DNA of 31,770 nucleotides from Prevotellaceae bacterium (GCA_003150315.1 QAML01000087.1:1-31770), one strand, 5' to 3'. Shown: positions 1 to 9,977, numbered from the stretch's first letter. Notes: generated by a model not told the origin, from the letters alone. Translations and numbers: made by a program.

Positions 1-66
1 TTCGTCTATCGGTTAGGACGAGAGATTTTCATTCTCTAAAGAGCAGTTCGACTCTGCTATCGGCTA
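1..66 (+). tRNA. tRNA-Glu (TTC), 5' end cut by window edge
   Basis: The anticodon stem AGAGA/TCTCT at 21-25 and 33-37 encloses a seven-base loop with anticodon TTC at 28-30, which reads GAA. The T arm is at 42-58 with loop TTCGACT. The 3' acceptor strand is 59-65 with discriminator A66. Only the last base of the 5' acceptor strand is inside the window, so about six bases are missing. No CCA is encoded. It lies 21 bp before rpsT and is probably transcribed with it, since no separate promoter is visible between them. Confidence 0.93.
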
Positions 67-87
67 CAATAAAAAGAAGAAACAAAG

Positions 88-342
88 ATGGCAAATCACA
101 AATCATCAATAAAGAGAATCCGTCAAACGGAAGTTCGTCGTTTGCATAATCGCTATTACGCAAAGACAATGCGCAACGCTTTACGCGATCTCCGCGCCAC
201 AACAGATAAGGCTTCTGCAGAAGAGCAGTTGCCCAAAGTGCAGCACTTGCTTGACAAGTTGGCAAAAAGCCACATCATTCACAAGAACAAGGTAGCCAAC
301 TTGAAATCGTCAGTTGCTAAGCACGTAAACTCCTTGAAGTAA
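88..342 (+). CDS. rpsT: 30S ribosomal protein S20
   Basis: This 84-residue, very basic protein binds 16S rRNA in the small ribosomal subunit. It begins [18 protein letters not shown], the classic S20 N-terminus, and is rich in Lys, Arg and Ala as expected of the three-helix S20 fold. The length matches the family. An AAGAAGAAA purine stretch precedes the ATG, but no strong Shine-Dalgarno is present, which is normal in Bacteroidota. It directly follows tRNA-Glu and ends 36 bp before a hairpin that looks like a terminator. Identification rests on the whole sequence and is secure. Confidence 0.97.
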   Translation: MANHKSSIKRIRQTEVRRLHNRYYAKTMRNALRDLRATTDKASAEEQLPKVQHLLDKLAKSHIIHKNKVANLKSSVAKHVNSLK

Positions 343-377
343 GTTTTTCATACTATTTATTTTTAGGTTATTTATTA

Positions 378-417
378 AGCGGACGACCCCCTAAGAAGGG
401 CTGGATCGCTTTTTATT
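378..417 (+). terminator. imperfect hairpin terminator after rpsT
   Basis: AGCG at 378-381 pairs with CGCT at 407-410, and an inner CCC pairs with GGG at 398-400. A few mismatches interrupt the stem. A T-rich run (TTTTTATTTTATT) follows. The position 36 bp after the rpsT stop fits intrinsic termination, although the stem is imperfect. Confidence 0.55.
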
Positions 418-442
418 TTATTCTCCCGACTCGTCTTACAAG

Positions 443-1027
443 ATGCCCATAGAAAAGCTTCCCTCATTACTGGCACTGATTCTCGCCATAGGATATTCGC
501 CCGGTCCGGCAAATATCTTCAGCCTTATGTGCTCAATGAGAAACGGAAGAAAAGCGGCATTAAGAATGTGGCTCGGACTTCTTGTAGGTTTTACGATTGC
601 AGCGCTTATACTCACGCTCGCCACACATTGCATTGGCGAAGCAATGGGACAATACGTAAAATATATCAAATATGCCGGCGCGGCATACATATTATATCTT
701 GCATGGAAAACCTATTCCGCTTCGGGCGAACAGCAACGCAGCACACGCGGATGCTCTTTTCTTTCAGGAATGGTGGTTCAACTCACAAACGCAAAGATTC
801 TTCTTTTCGAACTGATGGTATTCTCCACATTCGTTTTGCCATATTCCGACTCACTTACCGACCTTCTTTCGGTCGCGGTCCTACTTGAACTTGCCGGCCC
901 TGGAGCAAATCTCGTTTGGTTGCTGATGGGCGGATTCCTACACCGCGTTTTCTCCAAACATCAAAGGAAAATGGAAATCGCAATGGCGTTATGCCTCGCC
1001 GCATGTGCCATAGCAATAGTTTTATAA
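443..1027 (+). CDS. LysE/RhtB-family amino-acid exporter
   Basis: This 194-residue integral membrane protein belongs to the LysE/RhtB translocator family, which exports amino acids or related metabolites across the inner membrane; the substrate cannot be read from sequence. The signature SPGPANIF lies at about residues 19-26, matching the family's PGP motif in the first helix. Five to six hydrophobic segments follow, including LWLGLLVGFTIAALILTL-like and AYILYLAWKTY segments, and the length is close to the usual 200. It sits alone between the rpsT terminator and gyrB. A weak 8-bp stem followed by T residues (1187-1216) may end its transcript. Confidence 0.85.
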   Translation: MPIEKLPSLLALILAIGYSPGPANIFSLMCSMRNGRKAALRMWLGLLVGFTIAALILTLATHCIGEAMGQYVKYIKYAGAAYILYLAWKTYSASGEQQRSTRGCSFLSGMVVQLTNAKILLFELMVFSTFVLPYSDSLTDLLSVAVLLELAGPGANLVWLLMGGFLHRVFSKHQRKMEIAMALCLAACAIAIVL

Positions 1028-1186
1028 CCGCTCCAAACTATTCTATAACTGCCGCACACCTTTTTATTGCCGCTGCAAACTTATCTACAACCACTTCCCG
1101 GCAAGTTCCGAACCCTTTCGTTACATTTTAATACCCTTCAGGAGCTTTACGGAAGCACCCTGCAAAGATTGCAAACGTTCTCTGCC

Positions 1187-1216
1187 AACAATGCATGCGA
1201 CACGCATTGTTTTTAA
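1187..1216 (+). terminator. hairpin upstream of gyrB, possible terminator
   Basis: AACAATGC (1187-1194) and GCATTGTT (1204-1211) form a perfect 8-bp inverted repeat with a nine-base loop, followed by TTT. The stem is AT-rich, so it may be a weak terminator for the LysE-family gene. The rest of the 1028-1250 gap shows nothing I can name. Confidence 0.45.
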
Positions 1217-1233
1217 CGCCTCACAGCCCGTAG

Positions 1234-3252
<2,019 letters not shown>

Positions 3253-3277
3253 GCAGAAAGGCAAAAGCATATTACAC

Positions 3278-3310
3278 ACAAGGCGCACCCCGAAAGGTGC
3301 GCCTTGTTTC
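3278..3310 (+). terminator. strong intrinsic terminator after gyrB
   Basis: ACAAGGCGCACC (3278-3289) and its exact complement (3296-3307) form a 12-bp GC-rich stem with a six-base loop, followed by TTTC. It lies 25 bp after the gyrB stop codon. Confidence 0.88.
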
Positions 3311-3470
3311 GTCTAATAACTTCCCAACGTGGGCATGTTGTTCCGCATCGGAAGCATAACCCGGCAAACGCATACCGCAAACGATTTTTTGTATCCGCTT
3401 TTGAAGAAAAATCAACCGATAAAATCAAGAGTTTTTTACCTTATAATTTCCCGCCCTTATCATGCTCGAA

Positions 3471-3554
3471 AAAACATAAGGCATATAATTAAAAATACAA
3501 GGCACTTATTTTAAAATATATGCCTTATATTTTGAAATAAGTGCCTTGTATTTT
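3471..3554 (+). repeat. 21-bp-unit array, copy A (4 units)
   Basis: Four abutting 21-bp units lie at 3471-3491, 3492-3512, 3513-3533 and 3534-3554. The first two run forward (core AAGGCA), the last two are inverted (core TGCCTT). Units 2 and 4 are near-perfect reverse complements. The decamer AACTTACAAA follows at 3584-3593, 29 bases after the array. The array occupies the 396-bp gap between the convergent genes gyrB and the GH43-like gene; apart from the gyrB terminator I see nothing else in this gap. Function unknown. Confidence 0.95.
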
Positions 3555-3583
3555 TGACCGTTTGCACACTTTTGATTCACAGC

Positions 3584-3593
3584 AACTTACAAA
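3584..3593 (+). other. conserved decamer downstream of array A
   Basis: AACTTACAAA occurs 29 bases after the end of array A. The same ten bases occur at the same distance after arrays C (on the minus strand) and E, so the decamer appears to belong to the repeat element. Confidence 0.7.
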
Positions 3594-3648
3594 GATCTAA
3601 AAATATGCTGTAAAAACCACCGGAAAAGGGGCTTTACAAACGACATTT

Positions 3649-4599
3649 TTATTCAATCGGAAGGAACTTTCCGTTCTTTATTGCAATATCTTTAATCGTC
3701 AAAGTACTTCCCGCCTCGTTGGGAGAATGGAACGATATTTTGAGATTGCCCTTCAGGTCGCGAAACACCATTTGATGCCCGCCGTTATTGGCAAACACAA
3801 TGTTCTTTTCATGAGTCCAGGGACCTTCGGGATTACCGGAGACCGAAACAGCCTGACCTATGGCATATTTCGGAGCAAAACTCGACCACAACATAAGAAG
3901 ATTGCCGCTCTTTTCATCACGCCAAACAAACGGAGCGTCAGTTACTATTGACTTTCCGTTAGCCTCCTTTGCCCACGGAGCATCAGCGGTGCGGAACAGA
4001 CGTTTTGCATCACCCACCGTGCCGTTAAGTTCATGATTCAGACGTTGGCACCATATTTCTCCCACACAGTCCACTACGTTCGGTCCGTTCCACTCCACAC
4101 TGAAAAACATCCAGGGTTCGCCGTCTTTGTCAACATACAACGAAGCGTCAAGACACTGCATTCCCGGAGGAGTAATGAATATGCGATCGTCAGGGATGAT
4201 GTTTTTATACGGACCGAGCGGACCATTGTCGGAACGCAACACGGTTGTACCACGCAAAATGCCGTTGGCACTGCCCGAAACGGTAACAAAGCAATAATAT
4301 TTGCCATTATAATAATATGTATCGGGAGCCCACCAGTCGTCCGGGCATTTATATCCCTCGGGCATGTGATAAACGTATCCCGCTTCGTCCCATGTTTCCA
4401 AATCTTTGCTCTTATACGCAATCAATCTGGCATTCTCGGGACCGCGCGCCGACAATATCAAATAATATTCGCCGTTTTGCCTGTCAACAGTTATGAACGG
4501 ATCTCGGCATTTTATTTGCGAGGTGGGGATATTCGTCTTTTGCGCCCCGGCATTTGCCACGGAAAACAGAACAAACAGCAATAAATACTTTATTTTCAT
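3649..4599 (-). CDS. secreted GH43-like glycoside hydrolase
   Basis: This 316-residue protein has a signal peptide (MKIKYLLLFVLFSVANAGA, cleavage near residue 19) and a five-bladed beta-propeller pattern of the GH43 type, whose members cleave arabinose- or xylose-containing plant polysaccharides. RDPF gives the expected catalytic base Asp33, and CLDAS the second carboxylate at about Asp151. The acid position, usually Glu in an EGP motif, here reads TDAPF (Asp221), so the acid is changed or the subfamily differs. The block LLMLWSSF and the late GGH motif (GGHQMVF) support the family. It is divergent from the WYL regulator at 4726, which could control it. Substrate is not predictable; a periplasmic or surface location is inferred. 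It could also be inactive. Confidence 0.82.
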   Translation of the reverse strand: MKIKYLLLFVLFSVANAGAQKTNIPTSQIKCRDPFITVDRQNGEYYLILSARGPENARLIAYKSKDLETWDEAGYVYHMPEGYKCPDDWWAPDTYYYNGKYYCFVTVSGSANGILRGTTVLRSDNGPLGPYKNIIPDDRIFITPPGMQCLDASLYVDKDGEPWMFFSVEWNGPNVVDCVGEIWCQRLNHELNGTVGDAKRLFRTADAPWAKEANGKSIVTDAPFVWRDEKSGNLLMLWSSFAPKYAIGQAVSVSGNPEGPWTHEKNIVFANNGGHQMVFRDLKGNLKISFHSPNEAGSTLTIKDIAIKNGKFLPIE

Positions 4600-4640
4600 A
4601 TCTTACGGATTAATATTGTTGCTATACGGAAAGCATTTGC

Positions 4641-4648
4641 TAAATTTG
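4641..4648 (+). promoter_or_regulatory. -7 box upstream of WYL regulator
   Basis: TAAATTTG matches TAnnTTTG and lies 77 bases before the regulator start. ATTG at 4615-4618 could be the -33 element at 22-bp spacing. The box sits in the 126-bp divergent region shared with the GH43-like gene. Confidence 0.5.
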
Positions 4649-4725
4649 ATTGTAAAATTAACTATATTCTCCGTAACCACAACCATTGCATCATCAAAAA
4701 CAATCCTATACTACTCAACAAACCC

Positions 4726-5634
4726 ATGGAACTCGGCAAACTGGAACGACAACTGAAGCTAATGGCACTACTTGCGGGAAACACCAACCTGACAAACGAC
4801 GAAATAGCCTCAAAACTATCACTGAGCAAACGCTCCGTCTATCGCTATCTCGAAGCTTTCCGCGAAATGGGATTCATTGTGGAGCGCAGCGGAGACATAT
4901 ACCGGCTCGACAAAAACTCGCCTTTCTTCCGGGAAATCTCCGGCAGCGTAATGTTCACCGAAGACGAAGCTGCAACTATATCGCAACTGCTCGCATCTGT
5001 GAGTGATAACAGCACAAGAGTAAGGAATCTGCGGCGAAAACTCGAAAGACTTTATGATTATAAGGTTCTGGAAAACCACGAAACCGACCTTAGGCTCGGC
5101 GAAAACGTTTCGCGCCTTTACGAAGCCGTCAAGCAGCATCTCACAGTGGTTTTGAAATCCTATCGCTCCCTTCACGGAAACACCGTGAGCGACAGAATTG
5201 TGGAACCATACCGTTTCATGAATTCCAACGACGATATTCGCTGCTACGAACCGGCTTCCGGGCAAAACAAGACCTTTAAGATTTCAAGAATAGGCGAAGT
5301 TAAACTGCTCGACATCAAATGGATTTCCGAACCTGCGCACGAACAAATTTACACAGATGCCTTCGGATTCACCGGAACTCCCATCGACACCATAAAACTC
5401 CGCCTTTCGGAACGCGCCGCATCGCTTATGGAAGAAGAACTGCCACGCAGCCGCAGATTCATAACCCATGCAGACAACAATACATACACTTTCGAAGACC
5501 GCACATGCAGCTATCTCGGAGCCACACGCTTTGTTTTGGGGCTTTATAACGATATAGAAATCATTGAGTCCGCAAAGTTCAAAGAATTTATCAGGAAAAA
5601 CATCAAAGATTTAACACACAAATTCGAATATTGA
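4726..5634 (+). CDS. HTH/WYL-domain transcriptional regulator
   Basis: This 302-residue protein has an N-terminal winged helix-turn-helix (about 1-60; LTNDEIASKLSLSKRSVYRY) that should bind DNA. The middle region (about 135-215) is a WYL domain with the family pattern IVEPYRF, where the eponymous WYL tripeptide is replaced by DIRCYEP. The C-terminal part (about 225-295) resembles the WCX extension seen in PafC/DeoR-like WYL proteins. WYL domains bind ligands or nucleic acid and often sense carbohydrate, nucleotide or DNA-damage signals; the signal here is unknown. It is divergent from the GH43-like gene, suggesting but not proving local control. Start chosen as the first ATG consistent with the HTH. 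Confidence 0.85.
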   Translation: MELGKLERQLKLMALLAGNTNLTNDEIASKLSLSKRSVYRYLEAFREMGFIVERSGDIYRLDKNSPFFREISGSVMFTEDEAATISQLLASVSDNSTRVRNLRRKLERLYDYKVLENHETDLRLGENVSRLYEAVKQHLTVVLKSYRSLHGNTVSDRIVEPYRFMNSNDDIRCYEPASGQNKTFKISRIGEVKLLDIKWISEPAHEQIYTDAFGFTGTPIDTIKLRLSERAASLMEEELPRSRRFITHADNNTYTFEDRTCSYLGATRFVLGLYNDIEIIESAKFKEFIRKNIKDLTHKFEY

Positions 5635-5695
5635 CGCAGATTGTCACTGCAAAACGGTTCTTTTGCATTGTAAAACGAAACAAAAACGCAGAACA

Positions 5696-6001
5696 ATGAG
5701 AAAAGAACTGATTTGCAACGTATATGGCGCAACCGAAAATCGCGCCAAAGAAATATCATTCAAGAAAGCAGCAAACGCAATAGGCAGATATTTCCTCGCA
5801 TCCAAGCCCGTGTTGAAACTGGCACGGCTTTATTCCCTGTTGCTCGAGGAAGAAGTTTCGCCACGCCGCGCCTTACGAATACTGAATGCCTCTGCAGCAA
5901 TAACCTTACTCGTTTGCGTGAACGGCGCAAATACCTTAGCCCTTCTCATACTCACTCTTTGGACAATTGCAGCCTGTCGCAGTTGCCGCAAACGCGACTA
6001 A
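5696..6001 (+). CDS. small putative membrane protein, unknown function
   Basis: I do not recognise a named family. From the ATG at 5696 the product is 101 residues; an upstream in-frame ATG at 5663 would add 11 basic residues with no support. Residues 1-65 are charged and helical-looking (LLLEEEVSPRRALRIL), and residues 66-95 form one long or two short hydrophobic segments ending in a basic, cysteine-containing tail (CRSCRKRD). This suggests a protein with a cytoplasmic N-terminal part anchored by C-terminal helices. It starts 61 bp after the WYL regulator and may share its transcript. Array B and a shared terminator follow. Confidence 0.65.
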   Translation: MRKELICNVYGATENRAKEISFKKAANAIGRYFLASKPVLKLARLYSLLLEEEVSPRRALRILNASAAITLLVCVNGANTLALLILTLWTIAACRSCRKRD

Positions 6002-6194
6002 TTACCACCTGTCCGCAAGCACAGCAAAAAATATAGGGATTTACTGCGGACTACATGCCTTAACTCTACTAATTATTCAAATTCTTACAACAACTGCATA
6101 TTAATTAACCGAAATAGTAGGAATATATCCTGCAAAAGAATGCGATTGACGCAGCACATACCTAATATAAATTTCCTACATACGGTTGGCGGAA

Positions 6195-6278
6195 AAAACA
6201 TAAGGCATCTTGTAAAAAATACAAGCCATGTATTTTAAAATACAAGGCACTTATTTCAAAATATGTGCCTTATATTTT
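6195..6278 (+). repeat. 21-bp-unit array, copy B (4 units)
   Basis: Units lie at 6195-6215, 6216-6236, 6237-6257 and 6258-6278. The first three are forward and the fourth inverted. Unit 1 (AAAACATAAGGCATCTTG...) is nearly identical to unit 1 of copy E. The decamer AACTTACAAA is not recognisable downstream. The array sits in the 367-bp gap between two convergent genes; only a terminator at 6321 is otherwise visible there. Confidence 0.95.
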
Positions 6279-6320
6279 TCACCTTTCTAAACTATTGAAA
6301 CACAGCTTCCCCTGGAAGCA

Positions 6321-6350
6321 AAAAAGCGCAACGTTTCCGTTGCGCTTTTT
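6321..6350. terminator. bidirectional intrinsic terminator
   Basis: AAAAAGCGCAACG (6321-6333) and its exact complement (6338-6350) form a 13-bp stem with a four-base loop, flanked by A residues on one side and T residues on the other. It can end transcripts from both the small + gene and the RlpA-like - gene, whose stop codon is 19 bp away. Confidence 0.88.
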
Positions 6351-6368
6351 GTTTGTTTTTTCGTATTG

Positions 6369-6962
6369 TTACTTGCTTTTTGCCGACAAGACGTCGCGCA
6401 TTATGCGATAACGAGGTTCTGCTTTTTTGACTTTCGGGAGTTTTGCCACGGCAATCTTCTTTGTCTTGCTTTCAAGTTCCTTGGAAATCGATTCCTTTGC
6501 CTCGGCAAGCGTTACATATTCGCCGGTGTTAGGATCTGTAAGCTTAAGCAAGGGAACAGTCGAGGATTTTTTGTCGCGGAACGGCATCCACGGTTCAACT
6601 TTCTCTACCTGCACTTTGGCAACACCGCTACGCACAATATCAAGTTCCTTGGCTGCGGCGTATGAAAGGTCAATGATTCTGCTATGTCCGAACGGTCCGC
6701 GATCGGTAACCTTTACATACACCTCTTTATCATTTACGAGGTTGCGCACCTTCAATGTCGTACCCAGGGGATATGTTTTGTGGGCGCACGTCATACTGTC
6801 GCGGTGATATTTCGAGCCATCGCTCATTTTCACGCCATGCAAACGGTGAGAATAATAAGTGGCTTTGCCTGTTTCTTGTGCATTGACATTTACGAGAAAT
6901 GCCATGAGCATCACAGGAAGCATTATCAATTTTACTATTGTATGGTTTTCTAATTTCTTCAT
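6369..6962 (-). CDS. rlpA: RlpA-like double-psi beta-barrel cell-wall protein
   Basis: This 197-residue protein has a signal peptide (cleavage near VNA28|Q) and then an RlpA-type double-psi beta-barrel domain (about 30-118): GKATYYS, MTCAHKTYPLGTTLKV, VTDRGPF and RIIDLSYAAAKELDI are the diagnostic blocks. RlpA proteins act on denuded peptidoglycan glycan strands as lytic transglycosylases in some Proteobacteria; activity in Bacteroidota is less settled. The acidic Asp of VTDRGPF, associated with catalysis, is present. No lipobox is visible, and the C-terminal SPOR domain of the long family members is replaced by a Lys-rich tail. A promoter lies only seven bases upstream of the ATG, so the mRNA may have almost no leader. 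Confidence 0.9.
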   Translation of the reverse strand: MKKLENHTIVKLIMLPVMLMAFLVNVNAQETGKATYYSHRLHGVKMSDGSKYHRDSMTCAHKTYPLGTTLKVRNLVNDKEVYVKVTDRGPFGHSRIIDLSYAAAKELDIVRSGVAKVQVEKVEPWMPFRDKKSSTVPLLKLTDPNTGEYVTLAEAKESISKELESKTKKIAVAKLPKVKKAEPRYRIMRDVLSAKSK

Positions 6963-6969
6963 GCTGATG

Positions 6970-7001
6970 CAAAGTTATTCATTTTTGTTCAAACAGCCAA
7001 A
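6970..7001 (-). promoter_or_regulatory. promoter of RlpA-like gene (-33 and -7)
   Basis: On the minus strand TTTG (7001-6998), a 20-bp spacer and TAACTTTG (6977-6970) match the Bacteroidota promoter consensus. The predicted transcription start is about 6963-6966, essentially at the ATG. The rest of the gap up to 7170 contains short hairpins (for example GCACT/AGTGC near 7030) but nothing I can name. Confidence 0.72.
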
Positions 7002-7170
7002 TTTACTGCATTCAACGATAACTACATAGCACTTGGAAGAGTGCAAAATGCTTGGGATTTAAACTATGTTTACTCTCTTGGATGCGCTTCTAAAAAGGGA
7101 TTGAAGCCAATATGCCCACTCTCGCACGTATGTGCAAGTTAAAAAATGCTTAGACCTTGGAGAAACGGCT

Positions 7171-7623
7171 TTATTGTATCTGAACAACGGCATAAAGTAT
7201 CAGCGCATAGCGTGCAGCCTTGCCTATTGTCATGAAAACGAGTGTCATTAAAAAGTTGCAGCGGAGCAGACCGAGGGCAACGGTTATGGCGGAACCGAGA
7301 ATGGGAACCCACGACATGAGAGCCATCCACGGACCGTACTTTCTTACGAAAACTTCCGCCTTGTCCATTTTTTCTTTGCTTATATGGGCGTGTTTCTCGA
7401 GCCATTCCAATTTCCCGAGTCTTCCAAGCCCGTAGTTCATACTGCTGCCCAACACATTGCCGGCAGTGCCCCACAAAAGCAGACTGAGGTTTGATACACC
7501 GGCAAGCTTAAGGGCTGTCATCACGAGTTCGGAGCTAAAAGGAATAATACTTCCTGCGAGGAGAGCCGAAAGAAACATTCCGAAACCGCCGAACTGCACA
7601 AGAAAATCTGTCAAAGCGGCCAT
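7171..7623 (-). CDS. YqaA/DedA-like (VTT-domain) membrane protein
   Basis: This 150-residue membrane protein matches the short YqaA branch of the DedA/VTT superfamily, whose members are implicated in lipid scrambling or membrane homeostasis. Visible features are an N-terminal hydrophobic region with PFSSELVM, the glycine-rich GNVLGSSMNYGLGRLG loop, the amphipathic segment WLEKHAHISKEKMDKAEVFVRKYG, and a C-terminal hydrophobic pair containing SWVPILGSAITVALG. The order and the conserved Glu and Arg/Gly positions fit DedA proteins. Its start overlaps the end of the upstream membrane-protein gene by 13 bp, suggesting translational coupling in the purD operon. Confidence 0.85.
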   Translation of the reverse strand: MAALTDFLVQFGGFGMFLSALLAGSIIPFSSELVMTALKLAGVSNLSLLLWGTAGNVLGSSMNYGLGRLGKLEWLEKHAHISKEKMDKAEVFVRKYGPWMALMSWVPILGSAITVALGLLRCNFLMTLVFMTIGKAARYALILYAVVQIQ

Positions 7624-8567
7624 ATTCCGAAACTATAACCCGTGAAATTATAAAAAGCGAGGAAACAGAAAAGCGCAAACAGCACATAGAAATATATGTC
7701 AGCCACTATGTTGCGCGCAAATGTGAGATGATGGGCAATGAGTATGCTGCTGTTCACCACCAGAAGGCGAAACAGCACGTCAAAATGCTGCGGTTGAAGA
7801 GCTATGAAAGACATGAGCGCGATTTCGTTGAGCATAATCACGTAGAAGAACATTCTCGTGCGTATCTTGTCGTTAAACTTGGTACGCATAAAGTGAATCA
7901 TAGCCACGGCAGAGATTATAATGACAAATGCTGCCGACACCATTCTGTGCTCGTCAAGTATGGTGTAATCGGTAGGGGCAAATGTTTGAAGCGCAAGCCA
8001 GAAGCCGTCAATCTTTGTTGTCGTGCCGTTCAGCAGAAAGCATGTCTCGCGCAGCACAACGGGAATGGACAGTCCCAGAAGCGATGCAACAAAAGATTTG
8101 GCGGACATGGACCGCAACTGAACAAGCATGAAAAACAGGAACAGCGGTGCAAAATATAGCATTTGAGGAAAAACCAACGCCCCTATGCCCAAGAAAGCAA
8201 AAGTATGAAAGGAATATCCCTGCGAACGATAGTTCTGATAAGAAAGAAAAGCGGAATAATATGCAAGCAGAAAGCACGCGGGAGGCAGCCAGTTCCATGT
8301 AAGCGTTTGTGCAAAGGTCATTGATGCCGCCATTACAAGAAATACCGACGGAATCATGTATGAACGTATGCGCAGAAGAGAATTGCGGTTGCTAAACTCA
8401 AGCAAAAACCCCGCAATAACTATTGTTGCCGCCAATCCGCCCCACCATAAAATTTTATCGGGGGCTTTCTCGCTGCCCGCAAGCCATGCAGGAACCGCAA
8501 ACATTATTGTTACCGGCAATGTAGCCTTGCCGGTAACAATCGTATATCGCGGTCCTCTGTATTCCAT
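7611..8567 (-). CDS. polytopic membrane protein, unknown function
   Basis: This 318-residue protein is hydrophobic throughout, with roughly eight to ten predicted membrane segments, and has no motif I can assign. It resembles Bacteroidota-specific polytopic proteins of the DUF6427 type in size and composition, but I cannot confirm membership. Short soluble loops such as QNYRSQGYSFHTF and RTKFNDKIRTRM separate the helices. It starts 11 bp after the purD stop and overlaps yqaA-like by 13 bp, so the three genes are probably one transcript. A role with the DedA-like partner in the envelope is possible but is only context inference. Confidence 0.78.
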   Translation of the reverse strand: MEYRGPRYTIVTGKATLPVTIMFAVPAWLAGSEKAPDKILWWGGLAATIVIAGFLLEFSNRNSLLRIRSYMIPSVFLVMAASMTFAQTLTWNWLPPACFLLAYYSAFLSYQNYRSQGYSFHTFAFLGIGALVFPQMLYFAPLFLFFMLVQLRSMSAKSFVASLLGLSIPVVLRETCFLLNGTTTKIDGFWLALQTFAPTDYTILDEHRMVSAAFVIIISAVAMIHFMRTKFNDKIRTRMFFYVIMLNEIALMSFIALQPQHFDVLFRLLVVNSSILIAHHLTFARNIVADIYFYVLFALFCFLAFYNFTGYSFGIWPL

Positions 8568-8578
8568 AGGAAACGTTA

Positions 8579-9850
8579 TTAAAGATCCTGCCCTATGTCG
8601 GTACGGAAATACTTGCCGTCGTAATTGATTTTGGCGGCAACTTCCATGGAACGGGCAAGAGCCTCGGCTTTGTCTTTGCCGTATGAAGAAACTGCTATAA
8701 CTCTTCCGCCGGAAGTAACGGTTTGATCACCATTAAGCGATGTGCCCGAATGGAAAAGTATGCTGTCGCCCTTATTTTCAAGTCCGGAAATGGGGAAACC
8801 CTTCTTGTACTCCTGCGGATAGCCTCCCGATACGAGCATGACGCATACCGCCGAACGGTTGTCAAACTCTATGGTGCGCTTGTCAAGGTCGCCGTTTGCC
8901 ACACCCTCAAACAAATCCACGATGTCGCTCTTTAGACGCAGCATAACGGTTTCGGTTTCCGGATCACCCATTCTGCAGTTATATTCAATGACCATCGGTT
9001 CGCCCTTAACGTTTATAAGTCCGAAGAAAATGAATCCCTTATAGTCTATCTGGTCTTCGGCAAGTCCTTCAACCGTTGGTTTGATAATTCTGTCCTCAAC
9101 CTTTTTCATCCATACCTTGGTGGCAAACGGAACAGGAGACACAGAGCCCATACCGCCTGTATTTAGTCCCGTATCATGTTCACCTATGCGTTTATAATCC
9201 TTTGCTTCGGGAAGAATCTTATAGTTTTTGCCGTCTGTGAGAACAAACACCGAGCATTCTATACCGCTCAGGAATTCCTCCACAACCACTCTTGCCGAAG
9301 CATCGCCAAACATGCCGCCGAGCATATCCTTGAACTCACGCTTGGCATCCTCGAGATTATCGAGTATAAGCACTCCCTTACCTCCTGCAAGCCCGTCGGC
9401 CTTCAGCACATAAGGAGGCTGCAAAGTTTCGAGCAACTTCAATCCTTCTTCAACGGTTGTACCGTCAAAAGTACGGTATTCCGCCGTTGGAATGCCATGA
9501 CGGCGCATGAAATGTTTGGCAAAATCCTTGCTTCCTTCCAGCATTGCGCCGGCTTTAGAAGGACCAATAACAGGAACTTTATTCAAATCCTCATCGGCAG
9601 AACGGAAATAATCCACAATACCTTTGACAAGCGGAGCTTCAGGACCCACAACAACCATGTCAATCCCGTTAGACTTAACGAAATCTCCCACCTCCTCGAA
9701 ATTATTAATGTCAAGGCGCACATTCTCTCCCGAATCGCGTGTACCGGCATTGCCGGGAGCGATAAAAAGTTTGTCGGTTTTAGGACTTTGTGCAATTTTC
9801 CACGCAAGCGCATGCTCACGTCCACCGTTTCCAAGTAGCAATATTTTCAT
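8579..9850 (-). CDS. purD: phosphoribosylamine-glycine ligase
   Basis: PurD (GAR synthetase) joins glycine to phosphoribosylamine using ATP in the second step of purine synthesis, in the cytoplasm. The protein is 423 residues, the usual length. It starts [17 protein letters not shown], the PurD N-domain, followed by PGNAGT. The ATP-grasp core shows [12 protein letters not shown] (about 151-162), [11 protein letters not shown] and [12 protein letters not shown], which holds metal-binding acidic residues. A TATTTTTG box lies 39 bp upstream of the start. It heads a run with two membrane-protein genes. Confidence 0.97.
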   Translation of the reverse strand: MKILLLGNGGREHALAWKIAQSPKTDKLFIAPGNAGTRDSGENVRLDINNFEEVGDFVKSNGIDMVVVGPEAPLVKGIVDYFRSADEDLNKVPVIGPSKAGAMLEGSKDFAKHFMRRHGIPTAEYRTFDGTTVEEGLKLLETLQPPYVLKADGLAGGKGVLILDNLEDAKREFKDMLGGMFGDASARVVVEEFLSGIECSVFVLTDGKNYKILPEAKDYKRIGEHDTGLNTGGMGSVSPVPFATKVWMKKVEDRIIKPTVEGLAEDQIDYKGFIFFGLINVKGEPMVIEYNCRMGDPETETVMLRLKSDIVDLFEGVANGDLDKRTIEFDNRSAVCVMLVSGGYPQEYKKGFPISGLENKGDSILFHSGTSLNGDQTVTSGGRVIAVSSYGKDKAEALARSMEVAAKINYDGKYFRTDIGQDL

Positions 9851-9889
9851 TGTCTCAAATTTATTTCTGATTACAAATCATATTCTCTG

Positions 9890-9897
9890 CAAAAATA
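9890..9897 (-). promoter_or_regulatory. -7 box upstream of purD
   Basis: On the minus strand TATTTTTG matches TAnnTTTG and sits 39 bases before the purD start. No TTTG is seen at the -33 position, so support is moderate. I see no purine riboswitch in this short region. Confidence 0.45.
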
Positions 9898-9942
9898 ATA
9901 AAATAAAGTGGGGCAGACACCATATTGCCGTACTAATGAAAG

Positions 9943-9977
9943 CAAAAAGACTCTACGCATCATGGAGAGTCTTTTTG
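9943..9977 (-). terminator. terminator after tRNA-Arg
   Basis: AAAAAGACTCT (9944-9954) and AGAGTCTTTTT (9966-9976) are exact complements with an 11-base loop. Read on the minus strand it immediately follows the 3' end of tRNA-Arg and ends in T residues. Confidence 0.8.

Noticed and set aside
3471..3554. Arrays as ordinary intrinsic terminators
   Set aside because: gyrB, hisS and the 5696/RlpA-like pair already have strong GC-rich terminators nearby, arrays are far longer than needed, and copies D and E are not at obvious transcript ends of the usual form. An auxiliary role in ending transcripts remains possible.
7000..7140. Open stretch without an ATG upstream of the RlpA-like gene, reading ...YIALGRVQNAWDLNYVYS...
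   Set aside because: About 50 codons are open and look protein-like, but there is no start codon and the right part overlaps the promoter of the RlpA-like gene. Most likely chance; a gene remnant cannot be excluded.
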